NCBI RefSeq assembly: GCF_900100945.1
Contig: NZ_FNCG01000001.1
Span: 620,001-684,000 of the forward strand
Length of the DNA stretch: 64,000 bases
Reading direction: 5' to 3'
Source of the DNA: Mucilaginibacter gossypii
GTDB lineage: Bacteria > Bacteroidota > Bacteroidia > Sphingobacteriales > Sphingobacteriaceae
Every line of letters starts with the position of its first letter. Positions within the stretch are counted from its first letter, which is position 1. The position numbers and the translations under genes are program-made. Shown in pieces: positions 1 through 9,375 of this stretch. Below the pieces are notes generated by a model, which was not told the origin of the DNA, ran no database searches, and saw nothing but the letters and a program-made list of their open reading frames with translations.

Positions 1-1141
1 TTGTATCAAATACATTGTAAGCGAATGCGATGCCATTAAGGACACCCTGATGAGCGCGCCGCTGAGCAACCCTAATGCTGATTATCACCGCCCTACCAAA
101 GGTGCCGCCATGGCTTTAAAGGCCAAAGTACTGCTATATGCGGCAAGCCCGTTATTTAACGGACAGAATATTGATGCCTCAAATCCGCTAACCGGTTATA
201 CCGATTTCAGCTCCGACAGGTGGGCACAGGCTGCTGCTGCTGAGAAAGCGGTAATGGACCTGAATGTTTATTCGTTATTGCCCAGCTTTAAAGATGTATT
301 TCTGACTCAAAACAGCTCTGAAAATATATTTATCCGGCAAACAGATAATTCATCCTCGATTGAAACCACTAACGGTCCCGTTGGATTTACCGGGGCAGTA
401 GGCAAGGGGCAAACCAGTCCTACACAACAATTGGTTGATGCCTTCCCCATGAAAAGCGGTTTGGCTATTACTGATCCGGCATCAGGTTATAACCCGGACA
501 ACCCTTACCAGAACCGCGACCCGCGCTTAACATATACCGTGCTCTATAACGGTGCAAGATGGCTTAACTCAGATCTGCAATTGTACGAAGGAGGGGCCAG
601 CAAACCCAACGGCTCATTACAACAAACCAAAACAGGCTATTACATGCGCAAGTTCATGGGCAATTTTGAAAACACCAATGCCTACGCCGCTCATGTCATA
701 GACTGGCAGATCCTGCGCTATGCTGATGTTGTTTTAGGCTATGCCGAAGCACTCAATGAATCGGCCGGAGCAACTCCCGAGGTTTATAATGCTGTTATCA
801 GCATCAGGAAAAGGGCAGGGATAGATGCGGGCACCGGCAATTACGGGCTTAAAGCCGGTATGAGCAAAGCGGAGATGCGCGCCATCATCCAAAATGAGCG
901 GCGCCTGGAAATGGCTTTTGAAGAGAACCGCTACTGGGATATCCGCCGCTGGAAAATTGCTGAAACGGTTATGAACCAGCCGCAAAAGGGGATCAGCATT
1001 GTGAAGATAGGCTCCAGCCTTACCTATAACGTGGTGAATGCGCTCACTACCAAATTCGAAGCGCCTAAGATGTACCTGTACCCAATACCTTATGACGAGG
1101 TTTTGAAGAACCCGAATATGAAACAAAATCCAGGATGGTAA
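1..1141 (+). CDS. RagB/SusD family nutrient uptake outer membrane protein (5' end outside window)
   Basis: This is the C-terminal part of a SusD-like surface glycan-binding lipoprotein, the partner that delivers oligosaccharides to a SusC-type TonB-dependent channel. The frame is open from the first bases of the window, so the start, the signal peptide and the lipobox lie to the left; the first in-frame ATG at 50 is internal. Family marks visible are the stretch NRDPRLTYTVLYNG, the segment NERRLEMAFEENRYWDIRRW near the C-terminus and the ending YPIPYDEVLKNPNMKQNPGW, which is typical of SusD proteins. The gene lies directly before a susC-like gene (start 1183), the reverse of the usual susC-susD order. 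It may belong to another susC left of the window, or the pair may really be inverted. The family call is firm; the ligand is unknown. Confidence 0.93.
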   Translation, partial: CIKYIVSECDAIKDTLMSAPLSNPNADYHRPTKGAAMALKAKVLLYAASPLFNGQNIDASNPLTGYTDFSSDRWAQAAAAEKAVMDLNVYSLLPSFKDVFLTQNSSENIFIRQTDNSSSIETTNGPVGFTGAVGKGQTSPTQQLVDAFPMKSGLAITDPASGYNPDNPYQNRDPRLTYTVLYNGARWLNSDLQLYEGGASKPNGSLQQTKTGYYMRKFMGNFENTNAYAAHVIDWQILRYADVVLGYAEALNESAGATPEVYNAVISIRKRAGIDAGTGNYGLKAGMSKAEMRAIIQNERRLEMAFEENRYWDIRRWKIAETVMNQPQKGISIVKIGSSLTYNVVNALTTKFEAPKMYLYPIPYDEVLKNPNMKQNPGW

Positions 1142-1182
1142 TCTCAAAACTTCAGCCAGTTAAACCAAAAAAATTAAGCTTT

Positions 1183-4100
1183 ATGAGAAAAATAATACTT
1201 CTCTTCCAGATATTAATGATCTTGCTCCCGGCGGTGTCATTTGCGCAAAGCAGGACCGTAACAGGTACTGTACGCGATATTACCGGGGTATTGCCAGGGG
1301 TATCGATAATTGAAAAAGGTGTTCCGAATAATGGTGCTATTACAGATCAGGGTGGTAAGTTCAGGCTTGTTCTTAAAGGGCAGTCAAATACCATCATTGT
1401 GCGTTTTATTGGTTATATCCCGCGTGAGCTCCGTGTATCGGAATCGGGCAGGATGGATATTATCCTGCAAACCAATACCAACGGTTTGGATGAAGTAGCC
1501 GTAGTAGCTTACGGAACCAAAAAAAGGATCACTAATACCGGTGCTGTAAGTTCCATTTCGGCCAGTGAGATCCGTACCGTGCCAACGGCCAACGTGCAAA
1601 ATGCTTTAACCGGTAAATTGCCGGGCTTTTTTTCGCAGCAGGGTTCGGGCCAGCCGGGTAAGGATGCTTCCGATTTTTATATCCGCGGGGTAAGCTCGCT
1701 AAACCCGTCGGGTAACCAGCCACTGATTATTGTAGATGACATCGAGTATAGCTATGACCAGCTGCAGCAGATCAATGTTAATGAGATAGAGAGCATCTCG
1801 ATTCTGAAAGACGCGTCAACTACAGCTATCTACGGTATCAAAGGCGCTAACGGCGTATTGGTGGTGACCACCCGCCGCGGCAAGGCCGGCACCCCTAAAG
1901 TGAACCTTCGTGTGGAAAGCGGCATCCAGCAGCCTACTAAAACGCCGCAGTTTTTAGATTCATATAATACAGCGGTATTGATTAATGAGGCCCAGCATAA
2001 TGACGGCATCCCGCTTAGCTTTACCCAGCAGGACCTTGACCTCTTTAAAAATGGATCCGATCCATACGGTCACCCCAATGTTGATTGGTATAATAAAATT
2101 TTTAAGAAGTACACCTATCAAACCAATGCCAACCTGGATATTTCGGGTGGTACAACCGGGGTAAAATATTTCATCTCGGGTGGCGCGCTAAACCAGAATG
2201 GCCTGGTACGTGATTTTGCCGATCCGCAAAGTTTGGTGAATACCAATTACTATTTTAAACGCTATAACTTTCGCTCAAACCTCGATCTGAAAGCCAATAA
2301 AACGCTTGATCTGCGACTGGACATTACCACCCGTTTTTCGGATCTGAACCAGCCTTATAACCAGAACGCCGTAAGCGAGGTATATAATTTTACCAAGGAA
2401 ACGCCTTTTACGGCGCCATATCTTAATCCTAACGGAAGTTATTCATACGCCTATTCATCATTTAATCCCGATCACCTGCCAACGCTTAACGCCAGGCTGG
2501 CAACAGGAGGCTATCAACACTCCCGCCGTACCGATTTTAATGTACTTTTTGGTGCTACGCAAAGGCTTGATGCTTTAACCAATGGCCTTTCGGTAACGGG
2601 CAGGGTTGCTTATTCGAGCATTGCACAATTTACCAAGCAAATTTTTAACGGTGGTATCCCTGCCTATCATTACGATCCGGCTACTAATCAATATTCCTTA
2701 AGGCCGGGTGCTACTTATGTGTATCAAACTTATGCTTTAACGGGCAGCACCGATATCAATACCAATAATTACAACCTGCAGCTTTATGCCAACTACGACA
2801 GGACATTCCGTGGTTCGCACCATTTTTCGGGATTGTTGTTGTTCAATCAAACTTCGCAAACGTATTTCACCTATCCGCTACTTGATGGCGCGCAGGTTGG
2901 TGTGCCGCAAAAGTTCCGCGGTATATCGGGCAAGGTGGGATATGACTTTAAACAGAAATTTCTGTTCGACTTTAACGTAGCCTATAACGGCACCGACCGC
3001 TTTGCCGCTAATCATCGCTTTGGGATTTTTCCGGCTGTGAGCTTTGGTTATAACATCGCCAAAGAGTCGTTCTTTGAAAAGGCTCTCCCTATGTTTAGTC
3101 TTTTGAAAATAAGGGGCAGTTATGGTTTGGTTGGTTCGGATGCAGCGCCGGGTAACCGTTATGTATATAACCAGGTCTACAATCAGGGCGGTGGTTACAA
3201 TTTTGGCGAAACAGCTCAAAACTACAATACTATATATGAAGGCTCATTGGGCAATCCGAACGTAGTTTGGGAACGTGCCAAAAAGATCGACATAGGCCTG
3301 GATGCCAACTTGTTTAATGATAAAATATCCATCACAGCCGATTATTTCCACGATATCCGTTACAATCAGCTAATTACACCGGGGAGTATACCGGAGATTT
3401 TGGGTGTTGGTTTGCCTGCCGTAAACATCGGTAAAACCCGTAACCAGGGCCTTGACGGGCAGATCAGCTATCATAGCACGCTTGGCAAAGTACAATACAA
3501 CGTTGGTTTCGTGTTCTCGTACGCTAAAAACAAGATCCTATATGAAGATGAGGCTACGCCGGCATATCCATGGCTGGCGCAAACCGGTCATTCAATCGGG
3601 CAGCAATATGGTTATCACTTTTTGGGATACTATACTGCTGCCGATATTGCCGCCATCAATTCGGGAAGCAAATCGGTACCCGTACCTGATAACGGTATCC
3701 CACTACAGCCCGGCGATCTGAAATACCAGGACTTGAACGGTGACGGCATTATTAACGTTTTTGACAAAAGGCCGATAGGCAATCCAAACCTGCCAAATAC
3801 CATACTGGGTCTTTCATTGCAGGCTGTTTACAAAGGTTTTAGTGTAAGTGTGCTTTTGCAGGGATCGTTTAACTACAGTTTCGCGGTGATTGGTACAGGT
3901 ATCGAACCATTTCAAAGCCAGTTTCAGCCCATTCACCAGGAACGCTGGACGCCCGAAAACCCGGTTAATGCCGCCTTCCCAAGGTTAACTACCAATCCAA
4001 CTTCCGTAAACAGCCCTACGGCTTATTTTTCTGATTACTGGTTATTAAATGCACATTACGTGCGGTTAAAAACCGTTGATATAGGTTACCAATTGCCAAC

Positions 4101-4275
4101 CAACCTGTTACCATTTAAGATTAATAACGCCCGCATTTATATGAGCGCATATAACCTGCTCACGTTTGATAACTACAAAAAATATCAGCAGGACCCCGAA
4201 ATTGCTACCAATACCGCGGGCGATGCGTACATTAACCAGCGGGTGATTAACCTGGGCATCCAGGCCGGTTTTTAA
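1183..4275 (+). CDS. SusC/RagA family TonB-linked outer membrane receptor
   Basis: Outer-membrane TonB-dependent transporter of about 1030 residues that imports oligosaccharides. The frame is open from 1135, but the ATG at 1183 is preferred because it starts a clear signal peptide (MRKIILLFQI..., cleavage after SFAQ). After it comes a carboxypeptidase-D-like beta domain (about residues 25-105, TVTGTVRD...), then a plug domain (VVAYGTKKR, NPLIIVDD-like and SILKDASTTAIYGIKGANGV segments, about 115-230) and a long barrel ending with INQRVINLGIQAGF, a typical SusC terminus. It follows a SusD end by 41 bases and is followed by a hairpin terminator at 4297-4329, so the two probably form one transcript. 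No second susD lies downstream. The substrate is inferred only from the nearby mannosidase-type enzymes. Confidence 0.95.
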   Translation: MRKIILLFQILMILLPAVSFAQSRTVTGTVRDITGVLPGVSIIEKGVPNNGAITDQGGKFRLVLKGQSNTIIVRFIGYIPRELRVSESGRMDIILQTNTNGLDEVAVVAYGTKKRITNTGAVSSISASEIRTVPTANVQNALTGKLPGFFSQQGSGQPGKDASDFYIRGVSSLNPSGNQPLIIVDDIEYSYDQLQQINVNEIESISILKDASTTAIYGIKGANGVLVVTTRRGKAGTPKVNLRVESGIQQPTKTPQFLDSYNTAVLINEAQHNDGIPLSFTQQDLDLFKNGSDPYGHPNVDWYNKIFKKYTYQTNANLDISGGTTGVKYFISGGALNQNGLVRDFADPQSLVNTNYYFKRYNFRSNLDLKANKTLDLRLDITTRFSDLNQPYNQNAVSEVYNFTKETPFTAPYLNPNGSYSYAYSSFNPDHLPTLNARLATGGYQHSRRTDFNVLFGATQRLDALTNGLSVTGRVAYSSIAQFTKQIFNGGIPAYHYDPATNQYSLRPGATYVYQTYALTGSTDINTNNYNLQLYANYDRTFRGSHHFSGLLLFNQTSQTYFTYPLLDGAQVGVPQKFRGISGKVGYDFKQKFLFDFNVAYNGTDRFAANHRFGIFPAVSFGYNIAKESFFEKALPMFSLLKIRGSYGLVGSDAAPGNRYVYNQVYNQGGGYNFGETAQNYNTIYEGSLGNPNVVWERAKKIDIGLDANLFNDKISITADYFHDIRYNQLITPGSIPEILGVGLPAVNIGKTRNQGLDGQISYHSTLGKVQYNVGFVFSYAKNKILYEDEATPAYPWLAQTGHSIGQQYGYHFLGYYTAADIAAINSGSKSVPVPDNGIPLQPGDLKYQDLNGDGIINVFDKRPIGNPNLPNTILGLSLQAVYKGFSVSVLLQGSFNYSFAVIGTGIEPFQSQFQPIHQERWTPENPVNAAFPRLTTNPTSVNSPTAYFSDYWLLNAHYVRLKTVDIGYQLPTNLLPFKINNARIYMSAYNLLTFDNYKKYQQDPEIATNTAGDAYINQRVINLGIQAGF

Positions 4276-4296
4276 AAACCAATAGATAAACCAAAA

Positions 4297-4329
4297 GGAG
4301 CTGGCGGTGCGGTGCCGGCTTCCTTTTTT
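4297..4329 (+). terminator. Rho-independent terminator after susC
   Basis: GGAGCTGGC pairs with GCCGGCTTCC (one bulged base, one mismatch) and is followed by six T. It sits 21 bases after the susC stop and ends about 30 bases before the next start, so it probably limits read-through from susC into the Lgt-like gene. Confidence 0.6.
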
Positions 4330-4358
4330 GATTTGGCAGATAAACTTTAAATTAGGAT

Positions 4359-5531
4359 ATGTTTCCGACCATCGGCGATCTGATATATTATCTCTTCCAT
4401 ATCCGGATTGGATTTCCTATCCAAACGCTTGGTTTTTTTATTGCACTCGCCTTTCTATTTGCCTACATAGTGTTTACTTCAGAATTTAAACGGTATGAAG
4501 CCATTGGAAAGATCAGTGCATTTAAGCGGAAGGTAATCATCGGAAAACCCGCTTCGGCAGCTGAAATGATCATTAATTTTTTGCCCGGTTTTTTATTTGG
4601 CTTTAAACTTTTTGGAGCCGTTTTTAACTACCAGGTTTTTGCTGCAAACCCGCGGGCATATATCCTTTCATTGCAGGGGAATTTAACAGCCGGCGTACTT
4701 ATTGGAGGTGCATTTGCCTTCTGGATTTACCGCGATCGAAAGAAATTTGCATTGCCTAAACCGCAAACAACCGAATATACTGTACACCCTTATCAATTAA
4801 TGGGGCTGATTGTTTTCAGTGTTGGATTTTTCGGTTTCATTGGCGCCAAGCTTTTTGATATCGTTGAGCATTTTGGCAGGTTGAGATATGATCCGCTGGG
4901 TACTATATTTTCGGCCAACGGATTTGCTTATTACGGCGGCCTGATCTTTGGCGCATTGACTTATTTGTATATCGGCCACCGGCGTAACATTAAACTGGTG
5001 CACCTTGCCGATATCGGTTCACCGGGCATGATGCTGGCGTACGGCATTGGCCGTATTGGTTGCCAACTGGCGGGTGACGGTGACTGGGGTAAGGTTAACC
5101 CACATCTAAAACCCGGTTTTTTAAGCTGGCTGCCCGATTGGATGTGGGCGTTCAATTATCCGCATAATGCTATCAATGCCGGTACACTGCTGCCCGGTTG
5201 CCTGGGTAACTATTGCAATCAACTGGCTAACCCGGTATACCCCACGCCGTTTTATGAGGCTGCACTTTGCATTGGTATGTTTTTGCTGATGTGGGTTTTT
5301 CGTAAACGGATAGTTACACCCGGTTTTATGTTTTTCCTGTACCTTGTGCTCAACGGTACCGAGCGTTTTTTGATAGAGCAGATCCGGATAAACCCGGTTT
5401 ATCATTTTTTAGGTTTGCCATTTACCCAGGCCGGCTTCATTGGCTTTTTAATGCTGATGGGTGGATTAACAGGCTTTATTGCGCTGTTTGTTAAACGCAA
5501 AAGCCATCATCATAAACATTTACCAGTATAA
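4359..5531 (+). CDS. Divergent prolipoprotein diacylglyceryl transferase (Lgt) family membrane protein
   Basis: Multi-pass inner-membrane protein of 390 residues related to Lgt, the enzyme that adds diacylglycerol to lipoprotein cysteines. The general layout fits: a hydrophobic N-terminus, the segment FAYYGGLIFG, the signature region GRIGCQLAGDGDWG (residues 231-244) and a C-terminal region GTERFLIEQIRIN. Two positions differ from housekeeping Lgt. The His of the usual HGG motif reads Tyr, and the usual GRxGNF signature reads GRIGC. It may therefore be a paralogue with altered substrate or activity. An extra C-rich loop (residues about 270-295, LLPGCLGNYCNQL) lies between the signature and the last helices. 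The ATG at 4359 has TTAGGA just upstream. Its place between susC and secreted glycan enzymes suggests a role in the PUL, but that is inference. Confidence 0.8.
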   Translation: MFPTIGDLIYYLFHIRIGFPIQTLGFFIALAFLFAYIVFTSEFKRYEAIGKISAFKRKVIIGKPASAAEMIINFLPGFLFGFKLFGAVFNYQVFAANPRAYILSLQGNLTAGVLIGGAFAFWIYRDRKKFALPKPQTTEYTVHPYQLMGLIVFSVGFFGFIGAKLFDIVEHFGRLRYDPLGTIFSANGFAYYGGLIFGALTYLYIGHRRNIKLVHLADIGSPGMMLAYGIGRIGCQLAGDGDWGKVNPHLKPGFLSWLPDWMWAFNYPHNAINAGTLLPGCLGNYCNQLANPVYPTPFYEAALCIGMFLLMWVFRKRIVTPGFMFFLYLVLNGTERFLIEQIRINPVYHFLGLPFTQAGFIGFLMLMGGLTGFIALFVKRKSHHHKHLPV

Positions 5532-5541
5532 ATATTATTTA

Positions 5542-6741
5542 ATGAAGAAAATTACCCTTGTTTGTTTAGCTTGTTTGGGCCTGGTTTTAACCAATAGGGC
5601 CTTTGCGCAAAAAGCTGATACCGTTAATCTTACCGATATTAAATTTAAGGTAGAGGCCGCGCCGGAATGGTCGGCCCTGTTAAAGCGTGATTCGGGCTGG
5701 TTTGGGGGCGATGGTATTTATACCATTCCTTTGAGTGGGAAGGAGACCGGCCAGGCAAAACATAGCGATAAAGTGCTTTTTGTTTTCAGCGACAGCATGA
5801 TAGGCGCGGTGCGTGATAACACAACGGCGCCGGGAGCCATCATGATCCACAATGCGGTAGCTGAACTAAAAGGCAACGAGCCTTTGGATAAACAAATGAA
5901 ATTTTATTGGGATAAAAATGCTAAAGGAAAACCGGAGTCTATTTTTATCCCCCATACACCTAAAACAGGAGCTACAGATTACTACTGGCTTGGCGATGGC
6001 TTTGTAAACCAGGCATTGAATAACAATATCTACATTTTTGGGTACAGGGTGCATAACGTAAGCAACGAAGCATTTGGTTTCAGGGAAGTTGGCAATACAC
6101 TCATCAAAATCCCCGCAAACAGTAAGCCGCCGTATAAAGACCTGAAGCAAATGGATACGCCGTTTTACCTGGTAGATCAGAAAGGGGAAAGCGGCTCTTT
6201 TGGTGCCGGCATTTACGTAAATACCCAAGAAGCCGGTGCGCCAAAGCCCGATGGTTATATTTATGTTTATGGGGTACGTGGCATGGCCAAGCACCTGATG
6301 GTTGCCCGTGTACTGCCCGGGGATTTTGAAGATTATAGTAAGTGGACTTTCTATAATGGCAAAGCCTGGGTTGCCGATATGGAACAGGTTGCCAATGTAA
6401 CAAGCAGCGTATCAAATGAGTTAAGTTTTAGTCCGCTGCCTGATGGGCGTTACGCGCTGATATTCCAGGTAGGGGGGATGACCACATCGGTGGGGATGCG
6501 CATAGGTGCGAGCCCGGTAGGTCCGTTTGGCCCGATCATTAAATTATGGGATTGCAAGCCTGACCTTATCGCCAAAACGTTTGTGGTTTATAATGCCAAG
6601 GCGCATCCAAGCTTATCAAAGCCCGGTGAACTGCTGATCAGCTACAATATTAACTCCGTTGATTTTTTAAACGATCTGAAAAAATACCCTAACCTGTACA
6701 GGCCAAGATTTATCAGGGTAAAATTTAATGAACACGAATAG
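5542..6741 (+). CDS. Secreted protein, DUF4185/DUF5005-like (beta-propeller glycosidase fold likely)
   Basis: Exported protein of 399 residues. The frame is open from 5479, but the ATG at 5542 begins a good signal peptide (MKKITLVCLACLGLVL..., cleavage after FAQ). The mature part carries the segment WFGGDGIYTIPLSGKE followed by VLFVFSDSMIG. This pattern is seen in DUF4185/DUF5005-type proteins, which resemble five-bladed propeller glycosidases. Later stretches such as YNAKAHPSLSKPGELLISYN near the C-terminus resemble the blade that closes such propellers. No proven activity is known to me for this family. It lies between the Lgt-like gene and GH92, 47 bases before the latter, so it is probably co-transcribed with GH92 and acts on the same glycan. 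The exact DUF number is uncertain. Confidence 0.65.
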   Translation: MKKITLVCLACLGLVLTNRAFAQKADTVNLTDIKFKVEAAPEWSALLKRDSGWFGGDGIYTIPLSGKETGQAKHSDKVLFVFSDSMIGAVRDNTTAPGAIMIHNAVAELKGNEPLDKQMKFYWDKNAKGKPESIFIPHTPKTGATDYYWLGDGFVNQALNNNIYIFGYRVHNVSNEAFGFREVGNTLIKIPANSKPPYKDLKQMDTPFYLVDQKGESGSFGAGIYVNTQEAGAPKPDGYIYVYGVRGMAKHLMVARVLPGDFEDYSKWTFYNGKAWVADMEQVANVTSSVSNELSFSPLPDGRYALIFQVGGMTTSVGMRIGASPVGPFGPIIKLWDCKPDLIAKTFVVYNAKAHPSLSKPGELLISYNINSVDFLNDLKKYPNLYRPRFIRVKFNEHE

Positions 6742-6788
6742 GCTCGAATTGAAGGAGCACGAATGGAATTAGTGTTTAATATAACCCA

Positions 6789-9065
6789 ATGAAAATACGT
6801 TCGCTTATTTGCGCAGTTGCGCTTATGTATGCCGGAAACCTGTTTGCGCAGAAGGCTAACCTTGTTAAGTATGTGAATACCCGGCAGGGCACCAATACCA
6901 AATACGAGTTCTCGTACGGTAACACCTATCCGGCTACTTCGCTGCCTTTCGGCATGAACACCTGGACGGCGCAAACCGGCAAAAACGGCGATGGATGGAA
7001 ATATCAGTACTTTGAGCATACTATCCGCGGTTTTCAGCAATCGCACCAGTGCAGTTCGTGGGTTAACGATTATGCGGTGTTTTCGCTCATGCCGGTTGCC
7101 GGTAAACTGGTTGTTAATGAAGACGGACGGGCGGCATCATTTAGCCACGATAACGAGATCGCTCAACCCAGCTATTACAAGGTAAAACTTGATAATAATA
7201 TTACAACCGAAATGTCGCCGACCGAACGGGGAGCACACCTGAGGTTTTCGTTCCCGAAAGGTAAAGCCTCTTATCTTGTTTTAGATGGCTACACTAAAAT
7301 GAGCGGGGTAAAAATTATCCCGGCCGAGCGGAAGATAACAGGCTACGTAAACAATTGCCGCTGGGCCCCTAAAGATTTCCGGAACTACTTTGTCATTATT
7401 TTTGATAAGCCCTTTACCGATTACGGCACCTGGGAAAATAAAAAGAATACCCTTTCGGAAAAGAACGGATCGGCAGAGGGCGAAGGTATTGGGGCCTATA
7501 TCAAATTTAAAGATGGAGAAACGGTACAAGCCAAAGTAGCTTCGTCCTATATCAGCCCGGAGCAGGCCGAACTTACTTTGACAACTGAACTGGGTAAATA
7601 CAAATCATTTGATGATACCCGTAAAGCTGCTGATAAAGTATGGAACCAGTTGCTTGGCCGTATGGCCATTGAGGGGGCTACGGAAGATCAGAAGGCGACT
7701 TTCTACTCGTGCATGTATCACGCCAATCTATTCTCACACCAGTTTTTTGAATATAATAAAGATGGGAAGCCATACTATTATAGCCCTTACGATGGCAAGG
7801 TACATGACGGTTATATGTATACCGATAATGGTTTTTGGGACACTTTCCGTGCTCAATTCCCGCTGAATACGGTGTTGCACCCCAAAATGGAAGGCCGGCT
7901 TGTAAATGCGCTGCTTGATGCACAACAACAATGCGGCTGGTTGCCGGCCTGGTCGTTCCCGGGTGAAACAGGAGGGATGCTGGGGAACCATGCCATATCC
8001 CTGTTAACCGATGCCTGGGTAAAAGGGATCCGCACCTTCGACCCCAAAAAAGCCCTGGAGGCTTACTATCATGAAGCTACCAATAAAGGTCCGTGGGGGA
8101 GTGCCAATGGCCGCCCGGGCTGGAAGGAATATTATGCCAATGGTTATGTGCCTTTTACGCCGCAAACCCTTGGTTCAACCGCCTGGACGCTGGAGTTTGC
8201 ATACGATGATTTTTGCGGATATCAACTGGCGAAACTCACCGGTAATAAATTTTATGAAGATGTTTTTGCCCGGCAGATGTACAATTATAAAAACCTGTTT
8301 GATACCAAAACCCGTTTCATGCGCGCGAAAGATGGGCAAGGTAATTGGGTTGAACCTTTTGACCCTATGGATTGGGGTGGCCCCTATACCGAAGGTAATG
8401 CCTGGCACTGGACCTGGTCTGTTTTTCAGGATACGCAGGGTTTGATCAACCTGATGGGCGGAGAGAAGAACTTTACTGCTAAGATTGATTCGGTATTTAC
8501 TGAGCCTGGAACCATCAAGGTAGGAGGGTACGGCCAGGTGATCCACGAAATGACGGAAATGGCTGCCTTTAAAATGGGGCAGTATGCGCAGGGCAACGAG
8601 CCTATTCATCACTTGCTTTACATGTACAACTATGCCGGCCAGCCATGGAAGGCGCAGCAGCATTTGCGCAGTGTGATGGATAAGATGTATAACGCCGGCG
8701 AAAATGGTTACCCTGGTGATGAGGATGAAGGACAGATGTCATCTTGGTTTGTGTTGAGCGCCGCTGGCTTTTACAGTGTTTGCCCCGGTACCGATCAGTA
8801 TGTGATTGGTAGTCCGCTATTTAAAAAGATGACCATCGCTTTGGAAAATGGGAAAAAGTTCGTGATAGAAGCTAACAATAACAACAAGGAGAACGTGTAT
8901 ATCCAGTCGGCGACGCTTAATGGCAAGCCTTATACCCATAACTGGATCACCCAGGCCGATATTATGAACGGCGGTGTACTGCATTTTGAAATGGGCGACA
9001 AACCGGCTATAAACCGGGGTGTCGCTTCTGAAGATAGGCCGTTTTCGCTATCAAAAGCTCAATAA
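6789..9065 (+). CDS. GH92 family alpha-mannosidase
   Basis: Secreted glycosidase of 758 residues with a signal peptide ending LFAQ. The whole GH92 pattern is visible: YVNTRQGT at the N-terminus, SYGNTYPATSLPFGMNTW, DNGFWDTFRAQFPL, GMLGNHAISLLTDAW, EGNAWHWTW (residues 535-543) and GDEDEGQMSSWF (from residue 643). GH92 enzymes are calcium-dependent inverting exo-alpha-mannosidases. By analogy with characterised members, E535 should be the general acid and the acidic cluster at 644-646 should act as base. The position that is Asn-Asp-Asp in many relatives reads Asp-Glu-Asp here, a variant I believe is common in Bacteroidota. Together with the following GH2 enzyme it suggests breakdown of N-glycan or mannan-like structures. 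Linkage preference cannot be told from sequence. Confidence 0.93.
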   Translation: MKIRSLICAVALMYAGNLFAQKANLVKYVNTRQGTNTKYEFSYGNTYPATSLPFGMNTWTAQTGKNGDGWKYQYFEHTIRGFQQSHQCSSWVNDYAVFSLMPVAGKLVVNEDGRAASFSHDNEIAQPSYYKVKLDNNITTEMSPTERGAHLRFSFPKGKASYLVLDGYTKMSGVKIIPAERKITGYVNNCRWAPKDFRNYFVIIFDKPFTDYGTWENKKNTLSEKNGSAEGEGIGAYIKFKDGETVQAKVASSYISPEQAELTLTTELGKYKSFDDTRKAADKVWNQLLGRMAIEGATEDQKATFYSCMYHANLFSHQFFEYNKDGKPYYYSPYDGKVHDGYMYTDNGFWDTFRAQFPLNTVLHPKMEGRLVNALLDAQQQCGWLPAWSFPGETGGMLGNHAISLLTDAWVKGIRTFDPKKALEAYYHEATNKGPWGSANGRPGWKEYYANGYVPFTPQTLGSTAWTLEFAYDDFCGYQLAKLTGNKFYEDVFARQMYNYKNLFDTKTRFMRAKDGQGNWVEPFDPMDWGGPYTEGNAWHWTWSVFQDTQGLINLMGGEKNFTAKIDSVFTEPGTIKVGGYGQVIHEMTEMAAFKMGQYAQGNEPIHHLLYMYNYAGQPWKAQQHLRSVMDKMYNAGENGYPGDEDEGQMSSWFVLSAAGFYSVCPGTDQYVIGSPLFKKMTIALENGKKFVIEANNNNKENVYIQSATLNGKPYTHNWITQADIMNGGVLHFEMGDKPAINRGVASEDRPFSLSKAQ

Positions 9066-9098
9066 CAAAATTAAGAAGAATATGGAAAACGTCATTGC

Positions 9099-9332
9099 GA
9101 GTGTTTAAATCCGGAGGCCTCTGAAGGTGAAATGACATTTACACTACCCGTCATCCCGAATTTATTTCGGGATCCCACGCGCTGAGCGGCTATGCAAGCG
9201 GCCTTGCATGTGGGGTGCTGAAACAAGTTCAGCATGACTGTATTTTTTATTATGTCATGGTAGGAACGAAGCAATCCCCGATTAGCAGGTCCGCTTTGTA
9301 CAGTTTGGGATTGCTTCGTTCCTCACAATGAC
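9099..9332. repeat. Intergenic palindromic repeat cluster between GH92 and GH2 genes
   Basis: The 310-base gap between two PUL genes is filled with repeat elements and no gene. First, 9099-9136 is a 38-base unit that recurs in inverted orientation at 26469-26506 with one mismatch. Second, CCCGAA and TTCGGG pair around 9154-9171. Third, 9263-9278 (GGAACGAAGCAATCCC) is perfectly inverted at 9307-9322, flanked by GTCAT and ATGAC. Such units look like BIME/REP-type or small non-autonomous elements spread in intergenic DNA. They may form mRNA hairpins that separate the levels of the two flanking genes. Confidence 0.75.
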
Positions 9333-9375
9333 GGTTTACTATAAGAATTATAAGAATATCCGCTAAAACGATTTT

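Noticed and set aside
9092..9274. Minus-strand frame of 60 codons in the 9.1 kb repeats
   Set aside because: It lies wholly in palindromic repeats; translation of such repeats is commonly mis-annotated as a gene.
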